NCBI GenBank assembly: GCA_003161615.1
Contig: PMOB01000006.1
Span: 1 to 64,000 of the forward strand
Direction: 5' to 3'
Source: Actinomycetota bacterium
GTDB taxonomy: Bacteria > Actinomycetota > Thermoleophilia > Gaiellales > Gaiellaceae
DNA length: 64,000 nt
The number at the start of each line of letters is the position of its first letter. Position 1 is the first letter of the stretch. Made by a program: the position numbers and the translations under genes. Below are positions 35,575 through 45,874 of the stretch, piece after piece. The notes under the pieces are model-generated. The model had not been told where the DNA came from. It was given only the letters and a program-made list of their open reading frames with translations, and did no database searches.

Positions 35575-36528
35575 CTAGGTGGTGACGCGCTCGAGTTCTT
35601 CGATCTCGACGCCGGCGGCTAGGCGTTGCGCTTCGCGCGGGTCGAAGCGTCCGGCGCCCAGCTCGACCACCGACGCGGCGGCGCAGCCGATCGCCGTGCG
35701 CAGCGCGTCGCCGGCGGCGGCGCCGTTGAAGCGCTCCGACAGGAAACCGCCGAGGAGGACGTCGCCCGCGCCGACCGGCGCGATCGGGTCGACGCGCGGA
35801 ATCGAGGCGCGGAAGCGGTGCACCTGCCGTTCCTCCCGAACGAGCGCGAAGCACGACGTCTCCTGCGTGATGAGGACGTTGTGGGCGCCGAGGTCGGCGA
35901 TCGTCTCGAGCGCCATGACGAAGTCCTCGTCGTCCATGAACTCCTGGCCGACGAGGCTCTCGGCCTCCTGCTGGTTCGGCGAGACGAGGAACGGCTCGGC
36001 CTCGACGCCGAGCCGCAGCGGCTCGCCCTCGCAGTCGAGCACGCAGTGGATGCCGCGCCGGGTGAGGTCGCGGATCGCGTCGGCGTAGAACTCGTTCTCG
36101 ACATCGCGCGGCAGCGAGCCGGAGAAAACGACGTAGCTCGCAACGCGCGAGAGGTAGTGGAGCTTGTCGGTGAGCCTCTCGAGCTCGTCCGGTCGCACGG
36201 CCGGGCCCCACTCGTAGACCTCGGTGAGCGAGCCGGCGGTCGGGTCGACGACCGCGATCGAGGTGCGCGACTCGTCGGAGATCCGGACGAAGTCGTTGAG
36301 GATCCCCTCGAGCGCGAGGTCCTCGACGATGCGGTCGCCGGTGCGCCCGCCGGCGAGGCCGGTGGCGATGACGGGCGTCTCGAGCTGCTTCAGCGCGCGC
36401 GCGACGTTGATCCCCTTGCCGCCTGCACCGGTGAGGCTGTGGCTTGCCCGATGCCGGTGGCCGAACTGGAAGTTCGGGACAGTCAGCGTCCGGTCGACTG
36501 CCGCGTTGAGGGTGACAGTGACTATCAA
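35575..36528 (-). CDS. 1-phosphofructokinase family (PfkB) sugar kinase
   Basis: MIVTVTLNAAVDRTLTVPNF, GGKGINVARAL, VSPNQQEAESL, APVGAGDVLLGGFL. Confidence 0.92.
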   Translation of the reverse strand: MIVTVTLNAAVDRTLTVPNFQFGHRHRASHSLTGAGGKGINVARALKQLETPVIATGLAGGRTGDRIVEDLALEGILNDFVRISDESRTSIAVVDPTAGSLTEVYEWGPAVRPDELERLTDKLHYLSRVASYVVFSGSLPRDVENEFYADAIRDLTRRGIHCVLDCEGEPLRLGVEAEPFLVSPNQQEAESLVGQEFMDDEDFVMALETIADLGAHNVLITQETSCFALVREERQVHRFRASIPRVDPIAPVGAGDVLLGGFLSERFNGAAAGDALRTAIGCAAASVVELGAGRFDPREAQRLAAGVEIEELERVTT

Positions 36529-36541
36529 GGGCGGCCGCAGG

Positions 36542-36871
36542 TTACTTGACGCGGATCGTCTGACCGACCTGGAGCGACGTCGGGTCGACGCCGGGATTGA
36601 GCTGCTCGAGCCGGGCGACGGTTGTGCCGTGGCTCTGCGCGATCGACCCGAAGGTGTCGCCGGACTGGACGGTGTACGTGCGCACGGCCTTGTGGGAGTG
36701 GTGCTTCTTCCGGTGGGTGCGCGTCGTCGTGGTCCGCGTGGTCGTCGTCGTGGGCGGCGGCGCGTGGTGCCCGCTGCGATGGAGCTCGAACCGCACGAGA
36801 AGCACGGCGATCGTCACGACGGCGAGGAAGGCGACGGGGCCCGCGTAGCGGGCGAAGCGCCGGTCTTTCAC
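36542..36871 (-). CDS. LysM domain membrane-anchored protein
   Basis: N-terminal TM, Thr-rich linker, YTVQSGDTFGSIAQSHGTTVARLEQLNPGVDPTSLQVGQTIRVK. Confidence 0.9.
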   Translation of the reverse strand: MKDRRFARYAGPVAFLAVVTIAVLLVRFELHRSGHHAPPPTTTTTRTTTTRTHRKKHHSHKAVRTYTVQSGDTFGSIAQSHGTTVARLEQLNPGVDPTSLQVGQTIRVK

Positions 36872-37692
36872 CTCACGCTGAGAGCGAGGGCGCGCAGCTC
36901 GCCCGCGAGCTCACCAGCGGCGGCGGCCGCCGCGTCTCGCCAGCCCGAGCCGGAGTCGGCGTAGATCACCGAGCGCGAGGCCGACGGGAGCGCACCTGCC
37001 GGGCCGGCCGTGAACGCAGCCGCGAGCTCCTCCGTCCGGCCGCCTTGCGTACCCACGCCCGGCAGGAGAAGGACGGCTCTCGGCATCAGGCGGCGCGCCT
37101 CCGCGACCTCCCGCGGGAAGGTGGCCCCGATCACCGCGCCGACGGAGGAGAAGCCGGACTCGCCGAGACGATCCGCGCCCCACCGGTCGACGAGCTCCGC
37201 CACGTGCTGCCAGAACGGGCGTCCGTCGGCAAGCGGCTGGTCCTGCAGGTCGACGCTGCCCGGGTTGGAGGTCTTGACGACGCACAGGACACCGAGCCCC
37301 TCGTGTGCGAGGAACGGCTCGATCGAGTCCCGCCCGATGTACGGGTTGACGGTCACCGCATCGGCGACCGGAGCGAACGCGGCCGCGTAGGCGATCGCCG
37401 TCGACGGGACGTCACCGCGCTTAGCGTCGGCGACGACGAGCAGCCCGGCCTGCCGCGCGTAGCGACAGACAGCGAGGAGGCCTGCCCAGCCATCGGCTCC
37501 GAGCGCCTCGAAGAACGCCGTCTGCGGCTTGACCGCCACCGCGACGTCGGCGACCGCGTCGACAATCCCGCAACAGAACTCGACGGCGTCGACGCCCTTC
37601 GGCATGAGCGCCGGATCAGGATCGAGGCCGACGCAGAGGGGAGCGCCTTTCTCCTCCACCGCCGCGGCGAGCCGATCCGCGAAATGACTCAC
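36868..37692 (-). CDS. pyrF: orotidine 5'-phosphate decarboxylase
   Basis: LCVGLDPDPALMP, VVADAKRGDVPSTA, LLPGVGTQGG. Confidence 0.95.
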   Translation of the reverse strand: MSHFADRLAAAVEEKGAPLCVGLDPDPALMPKGVDAVEFCCGIVDAVADVAVAVKPQTAFFEALGADGWAGLLAVCRYARQAGLLVVADAKRGDVPSTAIAYAAAFAPVADAVTVNPYIGRDSIEPFLAHEGLGVLCVVKTSNPGSVDLQDQPLADGRPFWQHVAELVDRWGADRLGESGFSSVGAVIGATFPREVAEARRLMPRAVLLLPGVGTQGGRTEELAAAFTAGPAGALPSASRSVIYADSGSGWRDAAAAAAGELAGELRALALSVR

Positions 37693-37716
37693 GGCTCCCA
37701 GGATACGAGAAGGCCC

Positions 37717-37750
37717 GGAAAACAAGAGGCCGCCCGGAGGCGGCCTCTTG
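37717..37750 (-). terminator. Rho-independent terminator downstream of HU gene
   Basis: CAAGAGGCCGCC-cgga-GGCGGCCTCTTG perfect 12-bp stem, TTTT on minus strand. Confidence 0.9.
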
Positions 37751-37777
37751 ATCCTCGGAGGAGACGTAATCCGATCG

Positions 37778-38071
37778 CTAGTAGGACGATCCCCCGCTCT
37801 TGACGGCCGTCTTGAGCGTGCTGCCCGCCGAGAACTTCGGCACGGTCGCCGCCGGGATCTGGACCTTCTGGCTCGGGTTGCGCGGATTGACCCCCATCCG
37901 CGCGGCGCGATTGGCCGTTGAGAACTTGCCGAATCCCGTGAACGCCACTTCGCCACGGCCCTTCAGTGTGTCGGTGACGCACTCGAGGAACGCGTCGACA
38001 GCCTTGCCGGCGTCGCGATTCGAGAGACCCGAGCGGCGGGCCACCTCGGAAACAAACTCCTGCTTCGTCAC
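37778..38071 (-). CDS. HU family DNA-binding protein
   Basis: TKQEFVSEVARRSGLSNRDAGKAVDAFLE, GFGKFSTANRAARMGVNPRNPSQKVQIPA. Confidence 0.96.
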   Translation of the reverse strand: MTKQEFVSEVARRSGLSNRDAGKAVDAFLECVTDTLKGRGEVAFTGFGKFSTANRAARMGVNPRNPSQKVQIPAATVPKFSAGSTLKTAVKSGGSSY

Positions 38072-38134
38072 TCTCTCCTCCAGTCGTTGATCGCTTGCAG
38101 GCCTAAACGACCCTACCAACTCCGCGTTTGCGGC

Positions 38135-38692
38135 TCAACCAAGCGGTTTTGCGGGGGTTTTCTGAGCCTCTAGCAGTGATCCTGCCCGAAAGAGCGGACG
38201 GAGCCGCACCGCTTGGCGCGCGAGAGCGTCCGATCCACCCTCCTCGCGGTCGACCACACAGACCGCCGTACGGACGACTAGACCCGCCTCGCGGGCCGCT
38301 CCGATCGCCTCGAGGAGAGCTCCGCCGGAGGTCACGACGTCCTCGACGAAGCACACGTTCTCGCCTTCCGCGAACGGACCTTCGATGCGATTCGCGGTGC
38401 CGTACTCCTTCGCGGCGTCGCGCACCATCAGGAACGGGAGGCCGGAGACGAGCGCCGCCGAAGCGGCGAGAACGACTCCGCCGAGCACCGGCGCGGCGAG
38501 CCGAACGGCCTCTGGCTCGTGCTCTGCGACCACCGCGGCGATCCGCTCGCCGATCGGTGCGAGCAGATCGGGGCGCGTCTCGAAGCGGTACTTGTCGAAG
38601 TAGTAGCGCGAGCGCTTGCCCGAGCGGAGGAGGAAGTCTCCTTCGAGATAGGCAGCGTCGACGAGCGCCTGCCGCAGCTCAGCGTCGTTCAT
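38135..38692 (-). CDS. pyrE: orotate phosphoribosyltransferase
   Basis: GDFLLRSGKRSRYYFDKYRFETRPDLL, FVEDVVTSGGALLEAI. Confidence 0.95.
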   Translation of the reverse strand: MNDAELRQALVDAAYLEGDFLLRSGKRSRYYFDKYRFETRPDLLAPIGERIAAVVAEHEPEAVRLAAPVLGGVVLAASAALVSGLPFLMVRDAAKEYGTANRIEGPFAEGENVCFVEDVVTSGGALLEAIGAAREAGLVVRTAVCVVDREEGGSDALARQAVRLRPLFRAGSLLEAQKTPAKPLG

Positions 38693-38915
38693 CGATCGGC
38701 CACTCGGAGGGAGTCTTGTGGACGGCCGCAAGAACCTGGCGGGCGAGCGGGAGAAGCCGCTCCGCCTCGCCGGAGCCGTCGAGGAACGTGACGAAGGAGC
38801 CGTCGTCGAAGTAGACGTCGACGCGCTCGCGCCGCCAGCCGAGCCACGCGCGATAGGCGAGGCCGGCGGCAAGGCCGCCGCTGAGGAGGCTCGAGACGGC
38901 GAAAGACCTACGCAT
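38679..38915 (-). CDS. small membrane-anchored hypothetical protein
   Basis: 78 aa with N-terminal TM; overlaps pyrE start and the upstream gene. Confidence 0.6.
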   Translation of the reverse strand: MRRSFAVSSLLSGGLAAGLAYRAWLGWRRERVDVYFDDGSFVTFLDGSGEAERLLPLARQVLAAVHKTPSEWPIDERR

Positions 38916-39324
38916 CGTCGCCCGTCTTCCGTCTCCGTCCCCAGCTCCGACGCGCTTGCGGCGGAGCCGCCGGCGGCTGCGGCTCCGGCTCGGCGGGCCG
39001 CAGCGAAGCGAGGCAGCGCTTGAGGTCGTAGAAGACGAGGCCCGGCGCCTGCCGCGACGCCGTCACGGCGACTATCGTCGGCTTGCCCGCCGCGCCGACC
39101 GCGAAGACGTCCCCCTCGCGAAGCGACGCGTGGAGCTGCGTGACCGCACCGCCGCCTTCCGCCGCGCCTTCGAGCAGCGCCCGGCCGGCTCGCGCGACGG
39201 CGGTCGCCCACCAATCGCTGACGCCGACGGCGCCGAGCGGCTCGGAGTCGACCCCGAACACAGTCGCCGCTTCGATCTGCGGCGAGATCTCCACGAGGTC
39301 GGCGAGCGCCTGTGCCGCATTCAT
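38908..39324 (-). CDS. roadblock/LC7-like protein
   Basis: AQALADLVEISPQIEAATVFGVDSEPLG...DVFAVGAAGKPTIVAVT. Confidence 0.6.
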   Translation of the reverse strand: MNAAQALADLVEISPQIEAATVFGVDSEPLGAVGVSDWWATAVARAGRALLEGAAEGGGAVTQLHASLREGDVFAVGAAGKPTIVAVTASRQAPGLVFYDLKRCLASLRPAEPEPQPPAAPPQARRSWGRRRKTGDDA

Positions 39325-39366
39325 CGCGGCCGACGCTACCACCGTAGGGAGTGCAGACTCTCCCAA

Positions 39367-40188
39367 GTGCGGATACGGCGTCGTCAGCTCGTGCGCAAGT
39401 TCTTCGCCGATCGCGGCACCCACCTCGCCGCGATGGTCGCCTACTTCGCGCTGCTCTCCTTCGTCCCCCTGATCTTCCTCGCGCTCTCGCTCTTCGGCCT
39501 CGTGCACCGCGCCGACGCCGGGAACTTCTTCGTCCATGAGCTGAAGCGCGCCTTCCCGGGAACCTCGCTCGGGAGCATCATCGTGCTCGTCCGGCGGGTG
39601 CAGGACAACGCCGCCGCGCTCGGGATCATCGGCGGCGTCGGCCTTCTCTGGTCGTCGCTCTCGCTCTTCAGCGCGCTCGAGTCGGCGCTCAACATCGTCT
39701 ACGGGCTCCCCAATCGCCGCTTCTTCCACGGGAAAGGGATCGCGGCCGCGTTGATGGCGAGCGTCCTCGTCACGCTCTTCGCCAGCCTCATCGTCGGGGC
39801 GCTCGGCGTCGACGCACTGAAGCACTACCTCGGCTTCGGGCACAGCCCCGTGGTCGCTTATCTCCTCTCTGTCGCGGCGTCGCTGGCCGGCGTCTTCGTC
39901 TTCCTGTTCGCCGTCTACCGCTGGCTACCGAACACGCAGATCCGGTGGCCGGAGGCCCTGCCCGGAGCGGTGCTCGGGGCGCTGCTGCTCGAGGTGTCGT
40001 TCCAGGCGCTGCCGCTCTTCGTCCGCTTCGCCGACGTCAATGTGACCCTGCGGACGCTCGGCGGCCCGGCCATCCTGCTGCTGTGGCTTTACGTGATGGC
40101 GAACGTGATCGTTTTCGGCGGCGAGCTCAACTGGTGGTGGAGAGAGCGCCGAAAGGTCGAGGGACCCGAAGAGGCGCCCGCGACGTAA
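39367..40188 (+). CDS. YihY/BrkB family protein
   Basis: THLAAMVAYFALLSFVPLIFLALSL, LPGAVLGALLLEVSFQ, ILLLWLYVMANVIVFGGELNWWW. Confidence 0.93.
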   Translation: MRIRRRQLVRKFFADRGTHLAAMVAYFALLSFVPLIFLALSLFGLVHRADAGNFFVHELKRAFPGTSLGSIIVLVRRVQDNAAALGIIGGVGLLWSSLSLFSALESALNIVYGLPNRRFFHGKGIAAALMASVLVTLFASLIVGALGVDALKHYLGFGHSPVVAYLLSVAASLAGVFVFLFAVYRWLPNTQIRWPEALPGAVLGALLLEVSFQALPLFVRFADVNVTLRTLGGPAILLLWLYVMANVIVFGGELNWWWRERRKVEGPEEAPAT

Positions 40189-40195
40189 AGAAGGC

Positions 40196-40690
40196 ATGGC
40201 GGCGAAGACGGCGGTCGTGGTCCTGTTGGTGACGGCGCTCACCGCCGGCTGCGGCGGCGCGTCGCGGCCCGACTTCGCGCAGGCGCACGGCTGGCACGTG
40301 CTCGCCGAGCCCGGGCAGATCGTCTCCGCGGCCAACGTCCCGTTTGCCTCGGCCGACCGGTCGCAGAGCGCACCGATTCGGACCGTCGCGTCACTCCCGC
40401 GGCAAGGCATCGTGATCTGGGTCCAATGGCTCCGGCGTGGCAAGGTCCCTGCCGAGGATCGGCACTTCTCGCGAAGGTCGCTGCCCCTGCGGGTTCAGGG
40501 AATGGCGGCGGTTCAGCCAGAGGGATTCACGTGTCCGCCGTCGAGCGGGAACGGCTGCTCGACCCGAGCAATACAAGCGGCGAGCACGAGGTGGGACGTC
40601 GCCGTATGGGTCTTCTTCGGAACAGCACATCCGTCCAGTGCCACCGTCGCGGTGGCCAATCGCGAGCTCGCTCAGCTGCGATTCGCCTAG
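40196..40690 (+). CDS. putative lipoprotein
   Basis: N-terminal lipobox VTALTAGCGG; 164 aa. Confidence 0.65.
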   Translation: MAAKTAVVVLLVTALTAGCGGASRPDFAQAHGWHVLAEPGQIVSAANVPFASADRSQSAPIRTVASLPRQGIVIWVQWLRRGKVPAEDRHFSRRSLPLRVQGMAAVQPEGFTCPPSSGNGCSTRAIQAASTRWDVAVWVFFGTAHPSSATVAVANRELAQLRFA

Positions 40691-41247
40691 CCGAGCGCGG
40701 CGAGCAGCGCCCGCGCCGCGCGGGCCCGGTGGGAGTTCTCCGCCTTCCACTCGTTGCCGAGCTCCGCGACGGTCTGCTCCTCCCCGTCGGGGACGAAGAC
40801 CGGGTCGTAACCGAAGCCCTCGCTGCCGCGGGCGTCGTGCGCGATGCGACCCTCGAGGATGCCGGTGCCGCGCAGCTCGCGGCCGTCCGGCGTCAGGAGG
40901 ACGAGCTCGGACGTGTAGTGGGCGGCGCGATCGTCGACGCCGGCGAGCTCGCCGAGGAGTTTCGCGATCGCAGGCGCGCCCTCTGGCGCGTATCGGGCCG
41001 ACAGCACGCCGGGCCGTCCGTCGAGCGCGTCGACCTCGAGCCCCGAGTCCTCCGCGAGCACCCAGCCGCCGGCGTGCTCGCGCCCGAACGCCGCCTTGAT
41101 CCGCGCGTTCTCGTAGTACGTCGCGCCGGTCTCGGGCGGGTAGTCGTCGCGGTCAAGCGACTCGATCGTCCAGCCCGGCAGCAGCCGTTCGAGCTCCCGC
41201 GCCTTGTGTGAGTTGCGGGAGCAGAGAACCGCGCTACGGGAGCTCAC
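40687..41247 (-). CDS. rdgB: XTP/dITP pyrophosphatase
   Basis: [62 protein letters not shown]. Confidence 0.95.
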   Translation of the reverse strand: MSSRSAVLCSRNSHKARELERLLPGWTIESLDRDDYPPETGATYYENARIKAAFGREHAGGWVLAEDSGLEVDALDGRPGVLSARYAPEGAPAIAKLLGELAGVDDRAAHYTSELVLLTPDGRELRGTGILEGRIAHDARGSEGFGYDPVFVPDGEEQTVAELGNEWKAENSHRARAARALLAALG

Positions 41248-41950
41248 GCGCGACCGCCTCGGCCTGCAGCGTCGCGATCTCGCCGATCCCCGCCGCCGCG
41301 AGCTCCAGCAGCTCGTCGAGCGTCTCCCGCGCGAACGGGTCGCGCTCGGCGGTCGCCTGCACCTCGACGAGCCGTCCGTCGCCGGTCATCACGACGTTCA
41401 TGTCGGTGTCCGCGCTCGAGTCCTCGGAGTAGTCGAGGTCGAGCAGCGGCACGCCGTCGACGACGCCGACCGAGACCGCCGCGACCGAGTCGCGGAACGT
41501 CTTCGAGAGGCCGAAGCGCGCGAGTGCCCGCATCGCGGCGACGTACGCGCCGGAAATCGCCGCGCAGCGCGTGCCACCGTCCGCCTGGAGGACGTCGCAG
41601 TCGAGCCAGAGCGTCCGCTCGCCGAGCGCTTCGAAGTCGGCGACGGCGCGGATCGCGCGGCCGATCAGCCGTTGGATCTCGACCGTCCGTCCCTGCTGCT
41701 TGCCGCGCGACGCCTCCCGCTGGACGCGCTCGCCGGTCGACGCGGGCAGGAGCGAGTACTCCGCCGTGATCCAGCCCTTGCCCTGTCCCCGCAACCAGCG
41801 CGGGATGTCCTCGTCGACCATCGCCGTGCAGAGAATCTTCGTCCGCCCCTGGGTGACGACGACCGAGCCGTGCGGGTTCTCGAGGTAGTCCGGCTCGAAC
41901 GTGATCGCGCGGAGCTGGTCGGGCTTGCGGCCGCCCTCGCGCGCGCTCAT
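41234..41950 (-). CDS. rph: ribonuclease PH
   Basis: [61 protein letters not shown]. Confidence 0.97.
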   Translation of the reverse strand: MSAREGGRKPDQLRAITFEPDYLENPHGSVVVTQGRTKILCTAMVDEDIPRWLRGQGKGWITAEYSLLPASTGERVQREASRGKQQGRTVEIQRLIGRAIRAVADFEALGERTLWLDCDVLQADGGTRCAAISGAYVAAMRALARFGLSKTFRDSVAAVSVGVVDGVPLLDLDYSEDSSADTDMNVVMTGDGRLVEVQATAERDPFARETLDELLELAAAGIGEIATLQAEAVARELP

Positions 41951-42765
41951 GCCGCTGCCTCGAGCGTCGCGACCGTCACATGCTCGACGTCGTGCACCGG
42001 CAGCTGGAGGAAGCGCCGGCCGAGCTCGCGGAAGGCGTCCGGATCACCGGTCGTGAGGAAGCGGTAGTCGCCGACGCGGCCGCGCTCGTTCTCCGCTCCC
42101 TTGCGCGCCAGCGTCTCGGCGACCTCGCGCGCCGTCTCCTCCGCCGAGAAGACGAGGGTCACGTCGCGCCCGAAGACGCGCTCGAAGATCTTGCGGATCA
42201 GCGGGTAATGCGTGCAGCCGAGGATCACCGTGTCGACGCCCGCCTCCTGCAGCGGCGCCGCGTACTCGCGCACCGCGCGCTCGGTCTCCTCGCCGTACGG
42301 GTCGTCCCCCTCGATCAGCGGTACGAGCCGCGGGCACGCGACGGGATGGAACGTGATGCCGGCGTCGAGCGCGTGGACGAGCTCGGCGTAGCGGCCGGCC
42401 TCGACCGTCGCCTCCGTCGCGAGCAAGCCGACCTGCCGGTTGCGGGTCGCCTGGACGGCAGCGTGCGCCTCCGGCGTGATCACGCCGACGACCGGGACGC
42501 TCAGCTCCTTCTGCAACCGCGGCAGCGCGGCGGAGGTGGCCGCGTTGCAGGCGACGAGGATCAGCTTCACGTCCTGCTGCTCGAGATACGTGCCGATCTC
42601 GCGCGCGAAGCGGCGGATCTCCTCGAGCGGACGCGGCCCGTACGGCAGCCGCGCGTGGTCGCCGAGATAGACGAAGTCCTCGTTCGGCATCGTCACGAGG
42701 CACTCGTGGAGGACGGTCAAGCCGCCGACTCCCGAGTCGAACACACCGACGGGGCGCGCATCCAT
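41947..42765 (-). CDS. murI: glutamate racemase
   Basis: [38 protein letters not shown]. Confidence 0.96.
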   Translation of the reverse strand: MDARPVGVFDSGVGGLTVLHECLVTMPNEDFVYLGDHARLPYGPRPLEEIRRFAREIGTYLEQQDVKLILVACNAATSAALPRLQKELSVPVVGVITPEAHAAVQATRNRQVGLLATEATVEAGRYAELVHALDAGITFHPVACPRLVPLIEGDDPYGEETERAVREYAAPLQEAGVDTVILGCTHYPLIRKIFERVFGRDVTLVFSAEETAREVAETLARKGAENERGRVGDYRFLTTGDPDAFRELGRRFLQLPVHDVEHVTVATLEAAA

Positions 42766-42799
42766 GGCGCTGATCGTACTTCGGCGCTAGCGTGAGGCT

Positions 42800-44191
42800 G
42801 TGGTTCGGAGAAGCGCTCTGCTCGCGGTGTGCGCGGTGGCGCTCGTGTGCGCCGGTGGATCGTCGGCGGCGCGGGTGCGCTCGGCGGCGCCACAGGAGAT
42901 CGCGATCACGGTTTCAGGAGGCGTACAGCTCGCGTGCGGGCTCGTCCTTCCCACCGGCTCGGCACCCGCCGGCGGCTGGCCCGGGCTGCTCCTCTTCCAC
43001 GGGCTCGGCCAGTCCCAGACGACGATGGAGCAGATCGCCCTCGCGGCGTTCGCTCCGGCCGGCTTCGCGTCGCTCGCGTGCGACGCGCCCGGCACCGGAT
43101 CCTCCGGCGGCACGTTCGGCCTCGACGGCCCGACCGACGTGCAGGACGCGCGCGACCTCTTCGACTGGCTCGCGGCGCGCCCCGACGTCTCCGACACCGA
43201 GATCGGCGCCTTCGGGCTTTCGCTGGGAGGCGGCCTAGTCTGGAACGCCGCGGTCGCCGGCGTGCCGTTCAAGGCGATCGTCCCGGCGATCACATGGACG
43301 AGCCTCTCGTCCGCGCTTGCCCCGAACGGAGTCCCGAAGAGCGGCTCGATCGCGCAGCTCGCGCAGGTGATCCCATTCGGGAAATGGGATCCGTCGCTCG
43401 TGCAGGCGCGGAGCGATCTCCTCAGCGGCCAGGTGACGCCGGCGGTGACGGCCGTCGCAACCGCACGCTCGTCGCTCTCGAAGCTCCATTCGCTCACCGT
43501 CCCGACGCTGCTGCTGCAGGGGAGGCACGACTTTCTCTTCGACATCGATCAGGCGCGCGCGGCGTACAACCTGCTCGCAGGACCGAAGCGTCTCTACATC
43601 GGCGACCTCGGCCATCCGCCGGCCGCAAACCCGGCGGACGAGGAGTCGAAGTACCTCGGCGAGGCGGTCGCGTGGTTCGCGCACTACCTCGCCGGCGGCC
43701 CGGCGGTCACGCAGGGAGTCGAGCTCGCGCACGATCCCTGGAACGGGACGACGACGACGTTCAAGACGATGCCGAAGAGCCGGCTGGCGAGCGTGAACCT
43801 CCCCGGCGCGACGACGCTCAAGCCGGCCGGCTTCGTCACGCGCTCGGCGCGCCTTACCGGCGGGCCTTTCCAGACCTTCGGCGACGCTTATATCCGCGTG
43901 CGCTACTCCGGCGCGCAGGGCAACACGGATTGGGGCCACCTCGTTGCGACGGTCTCGGTGAAGGGCCGCTCGACGCCCGTCACGGAGGGAGCGGCGCCGA
44001 TCGGCGCCTCGGCGGGAGTCGTGAAGATCCCCCTCATGGACGAGTCCGTCCCGCTTCCCCGCGGCAAGAAGCTCGTCGTCACCTTCGGGGCGACGTCGCG
44101 GGATCACGTCTACTACACGAGCGTCCCGCAGAGCGCGAGGATCACGATTGGCCGCGCCACGCTGGTGCTCTCGCTGCTCGCCACGCGGTAG
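42800..44191 (+). CDS. secreted alpha/beta hydrolase (X-Pro dipeptidyl-peptidase-like)
   Basis: Signal peptide, LLLFHGLGQSQTT, GAFGLSLGGGLVWNAA, LLQGRHDFLFD, C-terminal jelly-roll-like domain. Confidence 0.85.
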   Translation: MVRRSALLAVCAVALVCAGGSSAARVRSAAPQEIAITVSGGVQLACGLVLPTGSAPAGGWPGLLLFHGLGQSQTTMEQIALAAFAPAGFASLACDAPGTGSSGGTFGLDGPTDVQDARDLFDWLAARPDVSDTEIGAFGLSLGGGLVWNAAVAGVPFKAIVPAITWTSLSSALAPNGVPKSGSIAQLAQVIPFGKWDPSLVQARSDLLSGQVTPAVTAVATARSSLSKLHSLTVPTLLLQGRHDFLFDIDQARAAYNLLAGPKRLYIGDLGHPPAANPADEESKYLGEAVAWFAHYLAGGPAVTQGVELAHDPWNGTTTTFKTMPKSRLASVNLPGATTLKPAGFVTRSARLTGGPFQTFGDAYIRVRYSGAQGNTDWGHLVATVSVKGRSTPVTEGAAPIGASAGVVKIPLMDESVPLPRGKKLVVTFGATSRDHVYYTSVPQSARITIGRATLVLSLLATR

Positions 44192-44201
44192 CGTCCGCCG
44201 C

Positions 44202-45146
44202 GTGGCGGCGACCGTCCGGATCGGCACGTGCTCGTGGGCCGACGACGCCCTCTCGAAGTGGTTCTATCCGCCGAAGCTGCCCGCGAAAGAGAGGCTCGCC
44301 TGGTACGCCGAGCATTTCGACACCGTCGAGGTCGACTCGACCTTCTACCGCCTGCCGAGCGAGTCGATGGTGCAGGGCTGGGCCGAGCGGACGCCGGACG
44401 GATTCACGATGCACGTCAAGGCGTTCGGGCTGATGACGCGGCATCCGGTCAAGGTGGAGACGATCCCGCCCGATCTCCGCGACGAGATGCCGGTGGACGA
44501 GCGCGGCCGCGTCGACCGGCCGCCGCGCGAGCTCCGCGGCGAGATCTTCCGCCTCTTCCTCGAGGCGCTCGAGCCGTTGCGGACGGCCGGGAAGCTGGGC
44601 GGGATCCTTATGCAGCTACCGCCGTACGTCGTCTCCAAGGACGCGTCCCTCGACTATCTCGAGTGGGCGCGCGAGCAGCTGGACGGGTACGAGATGCTCG
44701 TCGAGTTCCGCCACCGCTCGTGGCTCGACGAGCAGACGCGCGCCCACACTCTCGCCTTCCTCGAGCGGATCGGCGCCTCGTACGTCACCGTCGATGCGCC
44801 GCGCTCCGACACGGCGAAGAACCTCGTCCCGACCGTCGTCGCGGCAACCTCGCCGCTCGCCTACGTCCGTCTCCACGGCCGCAATCTCGCGACGTGGAAC
44901 AAGCGCGGCGGCTCGGCGGCGGAGCGCTTCGACTACCTCTACTCCGACCAGGAGCTCGCCGAGTGGATGGAGCCGCTGCGCGAACTCGCCGGCCAGTCCG
45001 AGCAGGCGTACGCCTTCTTCAACAACAACGCCTCGTCGGAGGATCCGGACAACCCGCTGCGGCGCGTTTCCCAAGCCGCGACCAACGCGCGCCAGCTGCG
45101 CGGGCTGCTCGACGTCAACAACATCGCGGCGAGCGGCGGGGCGTAG
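44202..45146 (+). CDS. DUF72 domain protein
   Basis: VRIGTCSWAD..WFYPP...LAWYAEHFDTVEVDSTFYRLPS, EFRHRSW, YAFFNNN. Confidence 0.93.
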   Translation: MAATVRIGTCSWADDALSKWFYPPKLPAKERLAWYAEHFDTVEVDSTFYRLPSESMVQGWAERTPDGFTMHVKAFGLMTRHPVKVETIPPDLRDEMPVDERGRVDRPPRELRGEIFRLFLEALEPLRTAGKLGGILMQLPPYVVSKDASLDYLEWAREQLDGYEMLVEFRHRSWLDEQTRAHTLAFLERIGASYVTVDAPRSDTAKNLVPTVVAATSPLAYVRLHGRNLATWNKRGGSAAERFDYLYSDQELAEWMEPLRELAGQSEQAYAFFNNNASSEDPDNPLRRVSQAATNARQLRGLLDVNNIAASGGA

Positions 45147-45156
45147 GGTTCGACGG

Positions 45157-45858
45157 ATGAACGTTCTCTCAGTCGTGCACGGCGAGGATGCTCGCACCGA
45201 GCTGTTCGCGCCGGTGATCGCGGCGGCCGGCCACCGCCTCGACGAGTGGAGCTTCGCCTCGGCCAACGATCTGCCGCACCCGCTCGATTCCTACGGCGCT
45301 GTACTCGTCTTCGGCGGCGCGATCCATCCGGATCAGGACGACCGGCACGACTGGATGAAGGACGAGCTCGCTTGGCTAGAAGACCTGATCGAGCGAGGCG
45401 TGCCGACGCTGGGCATCTGTCTCGGCTCGCAGCTCCTCGCTCGAGCGGCCGGCTCGTGGGTCGGCCCGCTGGTCGAGCCGGAGGTCGGCTGGGCGGAGGT
45501 GGAGCTCACAGAGGAGGGCCTCGCCGATCCCGTCCTCTCGGCGCTGCCGCCGAGCTTCGAGGCGCTGCAGTGGCACCACTACCAGCACGGCTTGCCCGAG
45601 GACGCCGTGGTGCTAGCGCGAAATGACGCCTGTTTGCAGGGATTTCGCCTCGGAGATGCGTGCTGGGGAATCCAGTTCCACCCGGAGGTCACGGAGCCGC
45701 AACTCGAGCGTTGGATCGCCGAGGACGGCACACCGTTCGGGACGGACCGACTGCTTTCGGAGACGCGGACGTTGATCGGCGAATGGAACGAACTGGGCCG
45801 CCGGCTCTGCCGCGCCTTCATGGCAACGGCCGAGCAGCTCGCCGTTCGAGCCGCTTGA
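45157..45858 (+). CDS. class I glutamine amidotransferase
   Basis: LGICLGSQLLARA, WGIQFHPEVT. Confidence 0.92.
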   Translation: MNVLSVVHGEDARTELFAPVIAAAGHRLDEWSFASANDLPHPLDSYGAVLVFGGAIHPDQDDRHDWMKDELAWLEDLIERGVPTLGICLGSQLLARAAGSWVGPLVEPEVGWAEVELTEEGLADPVLSALPPSFEALQWHHYQHGLPEDAVVLARNDACLQGFRLGDACWGIQFHPEVTEPQLERWIAEDGTPFGTDRLLSETRTLIGEWNELGRRLCRAFMATAEQLAVRAA

Positions 45859-45874
45859 GGCACTTCTCCTCGCG